This document shows, one piece after another, positions 40,853 through 50,179 of a stretch of DNA of 64,000 nucleotides. A model generated the notes under the pieces. That model was given only the letters and a program-made list of their open reading frames with translations, was not told the origin of the DNA and did not search any database. The number at the start of each line of letters is the position of its first letter. Position 1 is the first letter of the stretch. Origin of the DNA: Candidatus Poribacteria bacterium. GTDB lineage: Bacteria; Poribacteria; WGA-4E; WGA-3G. Position numbers and translations under genes: made by a program. The stretch lies in the NCBI GenBank assembly GCA_028820635.1, contig JAPPIG010000019.1:1-64000 (forward strand), in the 5' to 3' direction.

Positions 40853-43621
40853 ATGGAAAGAGATGATATTGAACTAATTCAGAGCGTATTGTCAGGTGAC
40901 GATGCTGCATTCAGCGATTTAGTCCAAAGATACCAAAAAGGCGTTCACGCGCTTGCATGGCGCAAAATAGGTGATTTCCACATCGCTGAAGAAATCACAC
41001 AAGACACTTTTCTGCAGGCACACAAAAAACTTGCCTCGTTAAAAAATCCGAGCCAGTTTGCCGGATGGCTCTACGTGATCGCAGACCGGCGTTGCAAAGC
41101 ATGGTTTCGAAAAAAGAAACTGTGGACACAATCGCTTGAAACCACCAGTGAGGAAACACTTGAAAAAGCCGCTTATGCAGACTATGTCTGTGAACAGCGC
41201 GAAGAGACAGCAGTTGAATGTCGCCGGGAAATCGTGCAAAAGCTCATGGAAAAACTACCAGAGAGTGAACGCACAGTGATGGTGCTTCACTATCTCGGAG
41301 AAATGAGTTGTGAAGCGATTAGCAAGTTTTTAGGTGTGTCACCGAACACGGTTAAAAGCCGACTTAAACGCGCACGAGAACGTTTACAGAATGAAGAGTC
41401 CATAATTCGGGAAACCCTCGGCAGTGTCCCATTAAGACCAGATTTAACTGAAAACATCATGCGGCGCATTGATACAATAAAGCAAACATCTCCATCAGGA
41501 GGCAAGCCGTTGCTACCATTCGCAGCTTTAGGTGCAACTGCTATTTTAGTTATTTTGCTGATGGGCGCGAGCAAGCAACTCATCACAAATTTCCAGCAAC
41601 CTTATAATGTAGATGCAAAATCAGAACCCACAATTGAAATTGTTGACACGTCTATTGTACTTGATATTCAATCAAAACCTGAATTGCAAAACCGGGTTGG
41701 TGGTGCTAACATCAACGAAAACAGTAACAACGGTCTAACAAAAGGAACAGAAACAGTGAAAAACAACCTAACACAAGAATCTATGCAATGGAACCTGCCT
41801 GAAAATGCTAAAGCGCGCCTCGGTAAAGGTAAGATATACGAAATTCAGTATTCTCCCGATGGTGCTATACTTGCAGTGGCGAGTGGTATCGGTATTTGGT
41901 TATACGACACAACAACACATCAAGAGATAAGTCTGCTTACAGAGCATACGAGTGTAGTCGACTGCCTCGCGTTTAGTCCGGATGGACGCACCTTTGCGAG
42001 TGGAAGCAGAGACGGTACCATTCTGCTGTGGGGATACAAGTCTGCTGATGGAAGTGTGAGTGTGAAAACAAAACTCACCGTGGATAGAGGGGAAATCTCA
42101 GGCCTGAACCTTGCATTCAGTCCTGATGGGAAGACACTTGCGAGTGGAACTGGCGATACTATCCAATTTTGGGATACCATCACAGGAGAACAGAAGTCTG
42201 CCCTCACCTCTTTCAATACCTTCTTATCTTTTAGTCCGGACGGAACAACAATAATTGTTTGTGTAGATCGGAACGGCACAATCAGTCTGTGGAATCCGAT
42301 TACCGGTAAACACAAGAAAACGGTACCAGGGCATATAGATCGTGTAGTTAGTGTTGCGTTGAGTCCGAATGGTAAAACAATTGCTATGGGTAGCGATGAT
42401 GGTCCTATTCATCTCTACGACTTAGACACAAGCGAAAACAAAATAACACTCTCCGGACATAAGTGGCAAGTTCTGAGTCTTATGTTCAGTTCGGACGGTA
42501 AAATGCTTGTGAGTGGAGGTTGGGACCAAACAGTACGACTATGGGATGTCAACACAGGTGAACACAAGCAAACACTGACGGGGCACACAGATTGGGTCCA
42601 AAGTGTTGCGTTCAGTCCGAATGGTAAAACAATCTCAAGCCAACAAACTGGCGATGGTACTATCCGATTCTGGGATGTAGACACAGGGACTCCGAAAAAT
42701 ATAATCACTGGGCATACGGCTGGTATCGGTGCTATCGCATTCAGTCCCCATAATAAAGAGACAATCACAATTGAACATGGCGATGGCACTATCCTATTCT
42801 GGGATACAGACACAGGGCAACACATCAAAACGCTCAATGAGTTTAGGGATGCGGTGGCAAGTGGCGCAGTACGAAATATAAAGTTCACTCCAGATGGAAA
42901 AATACTCGCTTGGGGCGATGAAGGCATGCGCCTATGGGATGAGGACACAAACGAGTACAAAATGATACTCAAGATAAGCGAGTGGGGTAACCACAGTGTG
43001 GCACTCAGCCCCGACGGAAATATAATCGCTATTGCGTTCGATAAGGACAATCTTATCAAATTGTGGGATATGCACACAAGTGAGCAAAAGCTGACCCTTA
43101 CTGGACACACAAAGGATATTCTCCGCTTAGCATTTAGTCCTGATAGTAAAACGCTCGCTAGTACAAGTTTAGACGAGGACGCTATCCGCCTTTGGGATAC
43201 ACAGACAGGAGAGAACACAGAAGTATTTGTTTTAGATAGTGCTTGGAGAAGAGACGTTGCAGATTGGTGGGGAGATCGTGCTTGGTGGGGACTTGCGTTC
43301 AGTCCGGATGGAAAAACGCTCGCTGGTGGTGGTGGTGAAATCATCCTCTTATGGGATATAGATACTGGTAAAACCAAGATGCGGCTCACCATGCCTACGC
43401 ATCGGGTGTTTGATTTAGCATTCAGTCCGGATGGTAAATCCCTCGCGAGTGCAGGTTACGAGAGTAACATCAACTTATGGGATCCCTATACCGGAAAGCA
43501 CAAGAAAACACTGACGGGGCACAAAGCTCGGGTGAGAAGTATCGCGTTCAGTCCGGATGGTAAAACCCTTGTTAGCAGTGGTGACGGTGGCACGGTACTC
43601 ATCTGGAAGATAAACCCCTAA
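40853..43621 (+). CDS. ECF sigma factor - membrane helix - double WD40 propeller (class A)
   Basis: A 922-residue protein. Residues 1-185: ECF sigma region 2 (AAFSDLVQRYQK, ITQDTFLQAHKKLASL, FAGWLYVIADRRCKAWFRKK) and region 4 (LPESERTVMVLHYLGEMSCE then GVSPNTVKSRLKRARERL). Residues about 219-239 are one hydrophobic helix (LLPFAALGATAILVILLMGA). An extended linker to residue 310 leads to QWNLPENAKARLGKG and 14 WD40 units. With sigma inside, the propellers would lie outside the cytoplasm. I use ATG 40853 rather than the GTG just before it. A second start, AAAGGA and GTG 41756, lies after the helix and would give a soluble WD40 protein. Promoter: ECF type at 40615. Confidence 0.9.
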   Translation: MERDDIELIQSVLSGDDAAFSDLVQRYQKGVHALAWRKIGDFHIAEEITQDTFLQAHKKLASLKNPSQFAGWLYVIADRRCKAWFRKKKLWTQSLETTSEETLEKAAYADYVCEQREETAVECRREIVQKLMEKLPESERTVMVLHYLGEMSCEAISKFLGVSPNTVKSRLKRARERLQNEESIIRETLGSVPLRPDLTENIMRRIDTIKQTSPSGGKPLLPFAALGATAILVILLMGASKQLITNFQQPYNVDAKSEPTIEIVDTSIVLDIQSKPELQNRVGGANINENSNNGLTKGTETVKNNLTQESMQWNLPENAKARLGKGKIYEIQYSPDGAILAVASGIGIWLYDTTTHQEISLLTEHTSVVDCLAFSPDGRTFASGSRDGTILLWGYKSADGSVSVKTKLTVDRGEISGLNLAFSPDGKTLASGTGDTIQFWDTITGEQKSALTSFNTFLSFSPDGTTIIVCVDRNGTISLWNPITGKHKKTVPGHIDRVVSVALSPNGKTIAMGSDDGPIHLYDLDTSENKITLSGHKWQVLSLMFSSDGKMLVSGGWDQTVRLWDVNTGEHKQTLTGHTDWVQSVAFSPNGKTISSQQTGDGTIRFWDVDTGTPKNIITGHTAGIGAIAFSPHNKETITIEHGDGTILFWDTDTGQHIKTLNEFRDAVASGAVRNIKFTPDGKILAWGDEGMRLWDEDTNEYKMILKISEWGNHSVALSPDGNIIAIAFDKDNLIKLWDMHTSEQKLTLTGHTKDILRLAFSPDSKTLASTSLDEDAIRLWDTQTGENTEVFVLDSAWRRDVADWWGDRAWWGLAFSPDGKTLAGGGGEIILLWDIDTGKTKMRLTMPTHRVFDLAFSPDGKSLASAGYESNINLWDPYTGKHKKTLTGHKARVRSIAFSPDGKTLVSSGDGGTVLIWKINP
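41741..41758 (+). promoter_or_regulatory. Internal Shine-Dalgarno and in-frame GTG before the WD40 domain
   Basis: AAAGGA at 41741-41746, nine bases, GTG at 41756-41758, in frame at codon 302. The paralogs have the same feature at 45586-45604 and 48222-48240. Confidence 0.5.
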
Positions 43622-43713
43622 TGTCTTCCGTTCATCATACCTGCGTTGGTAATAGCACAATTTATTGTCCGTGTTTTAATGTTTTATCTACAAAAAAAGC
43701 AAGTTTTGTTTCA

Positions 43714-43733
43714 ATCAGGACTTACGCAATTTT
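43714..43733. repeat. Solo end of the TCAGGACTTACGCA repeat
   Basis: ATCAGGACTTACGCAATTTT, matching the ends of the 44356-44621 element. A possible relic of the other MITE family's right end (ATTCACCATAAAC) is at about 43821-43833. The rest of the 234-bp gap shows nothing else. Confidence 0.5.
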
Positions 43734-43855
43734 CGAGATTTTTGTAATAATTACCTAATTTTTGTCCGATAACGATTTCCGGTTGGGCACAACGGTTTAA
43801 CTGGAAAGAATTCAACAAACATTCACCATAAACGTGTGGTGAAAGGAGAACCAAA

Positions 43856-44293
43856 ATGGAAACCCAAAAAATACTTGTGAACCCTGAACCAGTTTCTGAT
43901 GATTCTGAAAAGACAGCGGAAGCTGAAGCACTCGAGGGAATACGTCAACAAGAGTATGATAAAGCACAACTTTTATGTAAAAAATGTCAGGACGATCCGA
44001 TCTTCAAAGAATGGTTGGACAATCTAAAAGATGAAGAGTTTCAACTCTGTAGGGAGATAATGGCAGAATCGCCCGACGAATTCCTGAAGTCAAAGAAGCT
44101 TGAGGCGAGATTTATAAAGATGATGTCAGAACAATCTCCCGAATTTAGAGAACATATTGCGGCTAAAGTTAGACAGGTAATTCCTTCAAAAAGCCGCGAA
44201 AAGGCTGAAGCTGTCATGAAGTTTTTAAAGATAACTGATACAGATGAGCCTTCCAAATCTGAAGAGAAAAAGCGTAACGAAACAAAATCATAA
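43856..44293 (+). CDS. Small charged helical protein inside the sigma/WD40 array
   Basis: A 145-residue, highly charged, predicted mostly helical protein without signal peptide, membrane helix or recognised domain. It has three cysteines, two of them in LLCKKCQDD. GAAAGGAGAA at 43841-43850 is a strong ribosome binding site. It sits alone between two sigma-helix-WD40 genes and has no WD40 unit. A role as partner or regulator of these sigma factors is possible but rests on position only. Confidence 0.75.
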   Translation: METQKILVNPEPVSDDSEKTAEAEALEGIRQQEYDKAQLLCKKCQDDPIFKEWLDNLKDEEFQLCREIMAESPDEFLKSKKLEARFIKMMSEQSPEFREHIAAKVRQVIPSKSREKAEAVMKFLKITDTDEPSKSEEKKRNETKS

Positions 44294-44355
44294 ACTTTGA
44301 ACAGGTACTTTAGATGTCCGTTAGTCGTAAACGGTGCTAACGGACACCGAATACT

Positions 44356-44621
44356 AATTGATCAGGACTTACGCATTTTGCTTGTTTTAAGCGTTACAGC
44401 GTTTGTAGTAGCACAATTCATTGTGCGTTCTTTAGCAATTAGACCTAATTATGTTGTGTCCTTTATAGTGGATTTTACAATTAACTTTACATCAGAACTG
44501 TAGGAGGGAACTCCGATTCCCGACTAACAGTGGTTTCGTCGCGATTCGGAGATCGCTCCTACAGAATATATGTGAACTTATTTAAGTAATTTACTATAAA
44601 ATTGCGTAAGTCTTATCAATT
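44356..44621. mobile_element. Composite MITE-like element with TCAGGACTTACGCA ends
   Basis: The outer ends at 44356-44379 and 44598-44621 are 24-bp inverted repeats with few mismatches (AATTGATCAGGACTTACGCA left). Nested inside is a 131-bp copy of the other family (44466-44596, TA-flanked, TAGTGGATTTTAC ends) with the hairpin arms TAGGAGGGAACTCCGATTCC and TCGCGATTCGGAGATCGCTC. The right end lies 11 bases before the ECF-type promoter of the next gene. Confidence 0.75.
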
Positions 44622-44631
44622 ATAGCAATTC

Positions 44632-44659
44632 TGCAACCTATGCCCCGAAATAACGCGTC
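44632..44659 (+). promoter_or_regulatory. ECF-type promoter, class A, copy 2
   Basis: TGCAACC at 44632-44638, 17 bases, CGTC at 44656-44659, then ACCTATTTTG. It lies 40 bases before ATG 44699. Confidence 0.7.
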
Positions 44660-44698
44660 ACCTATTTTGTATACCGAAATTGAATTTGGAGGTCTCCG

Positions 44699-47425
44699 AT
44701 GGAAAGAGATGATTTTGAACTAATCCATAGGACATTGTCAGGTGACGAATCTGCTTTCAGCGAGTTAGTCCAAAAATATCAGAAAAGTGTGCATGCACTT
44801 GCATGGCGGAAAATCGGAGATTTCCATATCGCTGAAGAAATCACACAAGACACTTTTCTCCAAGCACACAAAAAACTTGCATCACTGAAAAATCCGAACC
44901 AGTTTGCCGGATGGCTTTACGTGATCACAGACAGGCTTTGCAAAGCATGGTTTCGAAAAAAGAAACTGTGGACACAATCACTTGAAGCTACCAGCGTAGA
45001 AACACTTGAAAAAGCCGCTTATGCGGACTATGTCTGTGAACAGCGCGAAGAGACGGCAGTTGAATGTCGCCGGGAAATTGTGCAAAAACTCATGGAAAAA
45101 TTACCTGAGAGCGAACGCACAGTGATGGTTCTTCACTATCTCGGAGAAATGAGTTGCGAAGCGATTAGCAAGTTTTTAGGTGTGTCACCGAACACGGTTA
45201 AAAGTCGACTTAAGCGTGCGCGCGAGCGTTTACAAAATGAAGAACACATCATTCGGGAAACGCTCGGTAGTGTTCCATTACGACCAGATTTAACTGAAAA
45301 CATCATGCGGCGCATTGATACAATTAAACAAACATCCCCATCAGGAGGGAAACCGTTGCTACCATTTGCAGCTTTAGGTGCATCTGCTATTTTAGTTATT
45401 TTGTTGATGGGTGCAAGCAAGCAATTCAACGCTAATTTTCAGCAACCGTATAATGTAGATGCGAAATCAGAACCCACTATTGAAATAGTTGACGCACCTG
45501 TTGTTCTTAATCTCCAATCAAAACCTGAATTGCAAAACCGAGTTGGTGGTACTAACCGCAGCAAAAACAGTAACAACGGTCTAACAAAAGGAACAAAAAC
45601 AGTGGAAAACAACTTTGCACAAGAGGCTATGCAGTGGAACCTGCCTGAAGATGCCAAAGCGCGTTTCGGTAAAGGGTGTATACGTGATATACAATATTCT
45701 CCTGATGGTAAGTTTCTGGCTGTTGCGAGTGGCATCGGTATTTGGCTTTACGATGTAACAGTACATCAAGAGGCAAGTCTAATCACAGGACATACAAGTG
45801 TAGTAGAAAGCCTTGCCTTCAGCTCAGATGGACGCATCTTGGTGAGTGGAAATTTTGATGGCACTATTACCCTATATGATAGAATCGCAGGGACGCAAAA
45901 AACGCTCATTGGGCATAATGGAGAATATATCAAATGGATAGCACTCAGTCCGGATGGCAAAATACTTGCGAGTAGTAATCCGGAAGGTACTATCCGATTA
46001 TGGGATGCTATCACTGGAGAGGTGAAGTATACACTCATGCATGATGCGGGTCATAATTTTACATTCACACCAGACAGCGGGACCATCGTGGTTGTGAGTA
46101 ATAAAGACGGAATCAGTCTGTGGAATTCAGACACGGGTGAACAGAAGAAAACATTCGATTTGCATCCCGATTGCGCTGCTATAGACGCAGCGTCCAGTCC
46201 TGATGGGGAAACACTCGCTATTGGCAGTGGCAATGACGCCATCTACCTTCATGACTTAAACACAGGCGAACTTAAGATGACCCTCTCCAAGCAAAAGAAC
46301 GATTTTTATTATTTAACGTTTAGCCCTGATGGAAATACAATTGCCACTGCATTACGTTGTGATGAAACAACCCGTCTATGTCTATGGGATGTCCACACTG
46401 GTGCTCACAGGATAATACTCACTGAACAAGCGCGGTGGGTCCGAGGCTTGGCGTTCAGTCCGGATGGTAAAACAATCGCAAGTGGAGATGGCGACGGTAC
46501 CATCCGCTTCTGGGATGCACGCACAGGTAATCCGAAAAACACGTTCACTGGACATTCGGAGGAGGTCTGCAGTGTGGCGTTGAATCCGAATGGTGACATT
46601 ATCGCAAGTGGATGCAACACTGGAATTATACGTCTATGGGATGCGGACACAAGGCAACTCATAAAAACGCTTGACGGGTCTAAAAATGGGTATATAGCCG
46701 TTATTCGCAGTACAGTGTTCAGTCCTGATGGAAAAACTCTTTTTTGTGGGACTGACATGGGCATCCACCTCTGGAATATACACACTGGCGAACACAAACG
46801 GATGCTTACTGGACATACAGATGTTGTTAATGTTAATACCATAGCACTCAGTTCGGATGGAAATATACTTGCGAGTGGGAGTTGGGACAATACTATCCGC
46901 CTCTGGGATGCACACACCGGCGAGCACAAAAAGACACTGACCGGACACACAGGTCGGGTTGCGACCATAGCGTTCAGTCCTGATGGGAAAACCCTCGCAA
47001 TTGGGGGCAGGGAAAACAATACGATACGTCTCTGGGACGTTGATACTGGCAAGACCAAGATGATACTTACCGGACATACATATCTGGTTGAAGTTGTATC
47101 GTTCAGTTCAGATGGGAAAACTCTCGCAAGTGGTAGTTGGGACCATACGATACGTCTCTGGGATGTTGATACTGGCAAGACCAAAATGATACTCGGGCAT
47201 ACAGATTGGGTGTACAGTTTAGCGTTCAGTCCTGATGGGAAAACTCTCGCAAGTGGATGTATTGACGCAACGATCAACTTATGGGATATAGACACTGGCG
47301 AAAATAAGAAAACGCTTATTGGACATACAAGTAATGTGAAAGGTGTTGCGTTTAGTCCTGATGGAAAAACTCTTGTAAGTGGCAGTAGAGATGGTTCTGT
47401 GCTTGTCTGGGAGATAGATCCCTAA
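44699..47425 (+). CDS. ECF sigma factor - membrane helix - double WD40 propeller (class A)
   Basis: A 908-residue close paralog of the protein at 40853: the sigma parts and membrane helix (LLPFAALGASAILVILLMGA, residues about 219-239) are almost identical, while the WD40 part is much more diverged and has its own blade order. Fourteen WD40 units run from GIWLYDV to VLVWEID; several near the end are nearly identical to each other (IRLWDVDTGKTKMILTGHT), a sign of recent blade duplication. GGAGG at 44688-44692 precedes the ATG. An internal AAAAGGA and GTG at 45602 (codon 302) could start a separate WD40 product. An ECF-type promoter lies 40 bases upstream. Confidence 0.9.
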   Translation: MERDDFELIHRTLSGDESAFSELVQKYQKSVHALAWRKIGDFHIAEEITQDTFLQAHKKLASLKNPNQFAGWLYVITDRLCKAWFRKKKLWTQSLEATSVETLEKAAYADYVCEQREETAVECRREIVQKLMEKLPESERTVMVLHYLGEMSCEAISKFLGVSPNTVKSRLKRARERLQNEEHIIRETLGSVPLRPDLTENIMRRIDTIKQTSPSGGKPLLPFAALGASAILVILLMGASKQFNANFQQPYNVDAKSEPTIEIVDAPVVLNLQSKPELQNRVGGTNRSKNSNNGLTKGTKTVENNFAQEAMQWNLPEDAKARFGKGCIRDIQYSPDGKFLAVASGIGIWLYDVTVHQEASLITGHTSVVESLAFSSDGRILVSGNFDGTITLYDRIAGTQKTLIGHNGEYIKWIALSPDGKILASSNPEGTIRLWDAITGEVKYTLMHDAGHNFTFTPDSGTIVVVSNKDGISLWNSDTGEQKKTFDLHPDCAAIDAASSPDGETLAIGSGNDAIYLHDLNTGELKMTLSKQKNDFYYLTFSPDGNTIATALRCDETTRLCLWDVHTGAHRIILTEQARWVRGLAFSPDGKTIASGDGDGTIRFWDARTGNPKNTFTGHSEEVCSVALNPNGDIIASGCNTGIIRLWDADTRQLIKTLDGSKNGYIAVIRSTVFSPDGKTLFCGTDMGIHLWNIHTGEHKRMLTGHTDVVNVNTIALSSDGNILASGSWDNTIRLWDAHTGEHKKTLTGHTGRVATIAFSPDGKTLAIGGRENNTIRLWDVDTGKTKMILTGHTYLVEVVSFSSDGKTLASGSWDHTIRLWDVDTGKTKMILGHTDWVYSLAFSPDGKTLASGCIDATINLWDIDTGENKKTLIGHTSNVKGVAFSPDGKTLVSGSRDGSVLVWEIDP
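45586..45604 (+). promoter_or_regulatory. Internal Shine-Dalgarno and in-frame GTG before the WD40 domain
   Basis: AAAAGGA followed after nine bases by GTG 45602-45604, in frame, at the same codon (302) as in the 40853 gene. Confidence 0.5.
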
Positions 47426-47527
47426 CATCACTTACTTCACGATTAACACTCTTTATTCATCCATAGAACTTGAAACTTTCCTTAATATTTGATCTCATAA
47501 TTCAATCATGCTGAATTATGACATTTT

Positions 47528-47555
47528 TGCAACCCATTCTCAGCAATATCGCGTC
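47528..47555 (+). promoter_or_regulatory. ECF-type promoter, class A, copy 3
   Basis: TGCAACC at 47528-47534, 17 bases, CGTC at 47552-47555, then ACCTATTATTG. It lies 41 bases before ATG 47596. This leader is the uninterrupted version of the one at 40643-40852. Confidence 0.7.
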
Positions 47556-47595
47556 ACCTATTATTGTAAGTCTAAATTGATTTTGGAGGTCTCTG

Positions 47596-50142
47596 ATGGA
47601 AAGAGATGACATTGAACTAATTCAAAGTATACTGTCTGGTGACGAAGATGCTTTCAGCGATTTGTTCAGGAAATACCAAAAACGTATTCATGCCTTTGTA
47701 TGGCAAAAAATTGGTGATTACCATATCGCTGAAGAAATTACGCAAGATACTTTCCTTCAAGCACACAAAAAACTTGCCTCGTTGAAAAACCCAAGCAAGT
47801 TTGCTGGGTGGCTCTATGTTATCGCTGACCGACTTTGCACAGCATGGTTACGAAAGAAGAAACTGGCGATGCAATCGCTGGAAACCGTAAGTGTGGAGGC
47901 ACTCGAAAAAACTGCTTATGCCAATTATATTGCAGAACAGCGTGAAGAAACCTCTGCTGAGTATCATCGTGAAATAGTAGATGGTCTCTTGGAAATGCTG
48001 CCGGAGAGTGAACGCACGGTGATAATCCTCCACTACCTCGGAGAAATGAGTTGTGAAGCGATTGGAAAGTTTTTGAGTGTGTCTCCGAACACTGTCAAAA
48101 GTCGACTTCAACGTGGTCGAAATCGTTTACGAATTTCTGTTGACATCAAAACATTACCTGATATGTTAGACCAAATTAGAAATAGTACTTTTTCTGATAG
48201 GAACAAAAACCTTAGTTTACCAAAAGGATCTAAAACAATGGAAAACAACATAACACAAGATTCTACGCAATGGAACTTACCTGAAGATGCAAAAGCACGT
48301 CTCGGTAAAGGTAAGATACATGAATTACAGTATTCCCCCGATGGTTCAATTCTGGCAGTGGCAAGTAGTATCGGTATTTGGCTCTACGATATGAAAACCT
48401 ATAAAGAAATCTTTCTGTTTACAGAGCATCGGCATGAAGTTTCCAGTGTTGCATTCAGTCCGGATGGATATACCATAGCCAGTGGAAGTATGGACGGTAC
48501 AATTCTTTTATGGGATAGAAAAACAAGTTCCTATAAAAGAGTTATTGAGCCAATGGATAAGACCTTAAGCTCTTTTACAATTAGGGCACCAGGGCTGTCG
48601 TTCAGTCCAGATGGAAAAACCCTTGCGTGCGGATATCAAAATACTGTCCATATTTGTGATGCAATCACTGGAGAACTTAAGAATACAATCATAAAAGAAT
48701 CCTCTGGAATCATCAAAAACTTGGCATTCAGTCCAGATGGTGAAACTATTTATTGTAGCAATATATACGGTGAAATCTCGCTCTGGAATGTGCTAACCGG
48801 AAAACACAAGCAAACAATTCAAGAACCAACTAATTATGAACATAGTATTGCGTTCAATCCTATTGGGAATACATTTGCTGTCAGCAATGTTATTGTGGAT
48901 CAAGACTGTAGTATTAGCGTCAATGTTTTAAATACAGGTGAACCCAAGTTTAAACTCACTGAACACTCAGGGGCTGTTTACTATTTAGCGTTTAATCCGA
49001 ATGGTGATACCCTTGCGAGTTCTTCATACGGAGAAAATAAAATTCGTCTCTGGAACGCACATACTGGTGAAGAAAAACTAACACTCTCAGGACACAAGTC
49101 AGATTTTTATAGCTTAGCATTTAGTCCGGATGGCAAAACGGTTGTAAGTGGAAGTGAAGATGGTGTCATCCGTTTCTGGGATACAAACACAGGTGATCAA
49201 GAATATAATACATTCACTGAACATAATGGATTTATTGAGGATTTTGCATTCACTTCAAATGGAAAAACTGTCACAAGTGCTTATGCCTATGGTACAATCC
49301 GGGTATGGGATACTAACACAGGACAACTCATCAAAACGGACAATGAGTTTAGGGATCCGATGTTAAAGGGTGAAATACAAAATCTTAACTGTATCCCTGA
49401 TGGAAAAATACTTGCATGGGGAGATGGTGGCGAATCGGGGGAGTATTGTATGCACCTATGGGATGCAAACACAGGTGAGCGCAAAATGTTACCGGCGAAA
49501 TATGAATGGAATAACCATAGTTTGAAACTCAGTCCGGTTGGCAATATGCTTGCAATCGCATTAGATGACAATCTGCTCAGATTATGCGATATGTTCACAG
49601 GTGAAGAGAAGTTTGTCCTATCCAGTCATAGCAAAGATATTTTTGCTATAGCATTTAGTCCGGATAGTAAATCTGTCGCTATCACAAGTAGTGAAGATAA
49701 TACTATTCCTGTATGGGATACAGATACTGGTGAGATAAAGAATTTACTTGATTTAGATAGTGCTTTGCGAAATGATATTGTAGATTGGCGGATAGATAGT
49801 AGTTGGTGCGGACTCGCGTTCAGTCCAGATGGTCAAACTCTGGCAATTGGCGGTGGTGAAATCATTCTATTGTGGGATATTGGTACAGCGCAAACCAAGA
49901 TGAGGATCACCAAACCTACGCATCGCGTGTTTGATTTAGCCTTTAGTCCAGATGGCAAAACCCTTGCAAGCGGTGGTTTTGAGAGTAACATCAACTTATG
50001 GGATGCACAAACAGGTGAACACAAGAAAACATTGACAGGTCATACAGCTTGGGTGAGAAGTGTTGCTTTCAGTCCAGATGGGAAATTTCTCGGCAGTAGA
50101 AGTGACGACGGTACTGTCCTCATCTGGAAGGTAGATCCCTAA
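47596..50142 (+). CDS. ECF sigma factor fused to double WD40 propeller, no membrane helix (class A)
   Basis: An 848-residue paralog of the two preceding fusions. The sigma part is clear (DTFLQAHKKLASLKNPSKFA; LPESERTVIILHYLGEMSCE; SVSPNTVKSRLQRGRNRL), but the segment holding the membrane helix is missing: after residue 180 a 35-residue linker leads to ENNITQDSTQWNLPEDAKAR and 14 WD40 units. Its WD40 part is closest to that of 40853 (for example IILLWDI followed by RITKPTHRVFDLAFSPDGKT). This form should be entirely cytoplasmic. AAAAGGA at 48222-48228 and ATG 48238 form an internal start at codon 215. GGAGG precedes ATG 47596. Confidence 0.9.
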   Translation: MERDDIELIQSILSGDEDAFSDLFRKYQKRIHAFVWQKIGDYHIAEEITQDTFLQAHKKLASLKNPSKFAGWLYVIADRLCTAWLRKKKLAMQSLETVSVEALEKTAYANYIAEQREETSAEYHREIVDGLLEMLPESERTVIILHYLGEMSCEAIGKFLSVSPNTVKSRLQRGRNRLRISVDIKTLPDMLDQIRNSTFSDRNKNLSLPKGSKTMENNITQDSTQWNLPEDAKARLGKGKIHELQYSPDGSILAVASSIGIWLYDMKTYKEIFLFTEHRHEVSSVAFSPDGYTIASGSMDGTILLWDRKTSSYKRVIEPMDKTLSSFTIRAPGLSFSPDGKTLACGYQNTVHICDAITGELKNTIIKESSGIIKNLAFSPDGETIYCSNIYGEISLWNVLTGKHKQTIQEPTNYEHSIAFNPIGNTFAVSNVIVDQDCSISVNVLNTGEPKFKLTEHSGAVYYLAFNPNGDTLASSSYGENKIRLWNAHTGEEKLTLSGHKSDFYSLAFSPDGKTVVSGSEDGVIRFWDTNTGDQEYNTFTEHNGFIEDFAFTSNGKTVTSAYAYGTIRVWDTNTGQLIKTDNEFRDPMLKGEIQNLNCIPDGKILAWGDGGESGEYCMHLWDANTGERKMLPAKYEWNNHSLKLSPVGNMLAIALDDNLLRLCDMFTGEEKFVLSSHSKDIFAIAFSPDSKSVAITSSEDNTIPVWDTDTGEIKNLLDLDSALRNDIVDWRIDSSWCGLAFSPDGQTLAIGGGEIILLWDIGTAQTKMRITKPTHRVFDLAFSPDGKTLASGGFESNINLWDAQTGEHKKTLTGHTAWVRSVAFSPDGKFLGSRSDDGTVLIWKVDP
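48222..48240 (+). promoter_or_regulatory. Internal Shine-Dalgarno and in-frame ATG before the WD40 domain
   Basis: AAAAGGA at 48222-48228, nine bases, ATG at 48238-48240, in frame. It would yield a 634-residue protein beginning MENNITQDSTQW. Confidence 0.55.
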
Positions 50143-50179
50143 ATTCCTGTTACCTCGTGGTAAACTCTTGAAGAATCAT

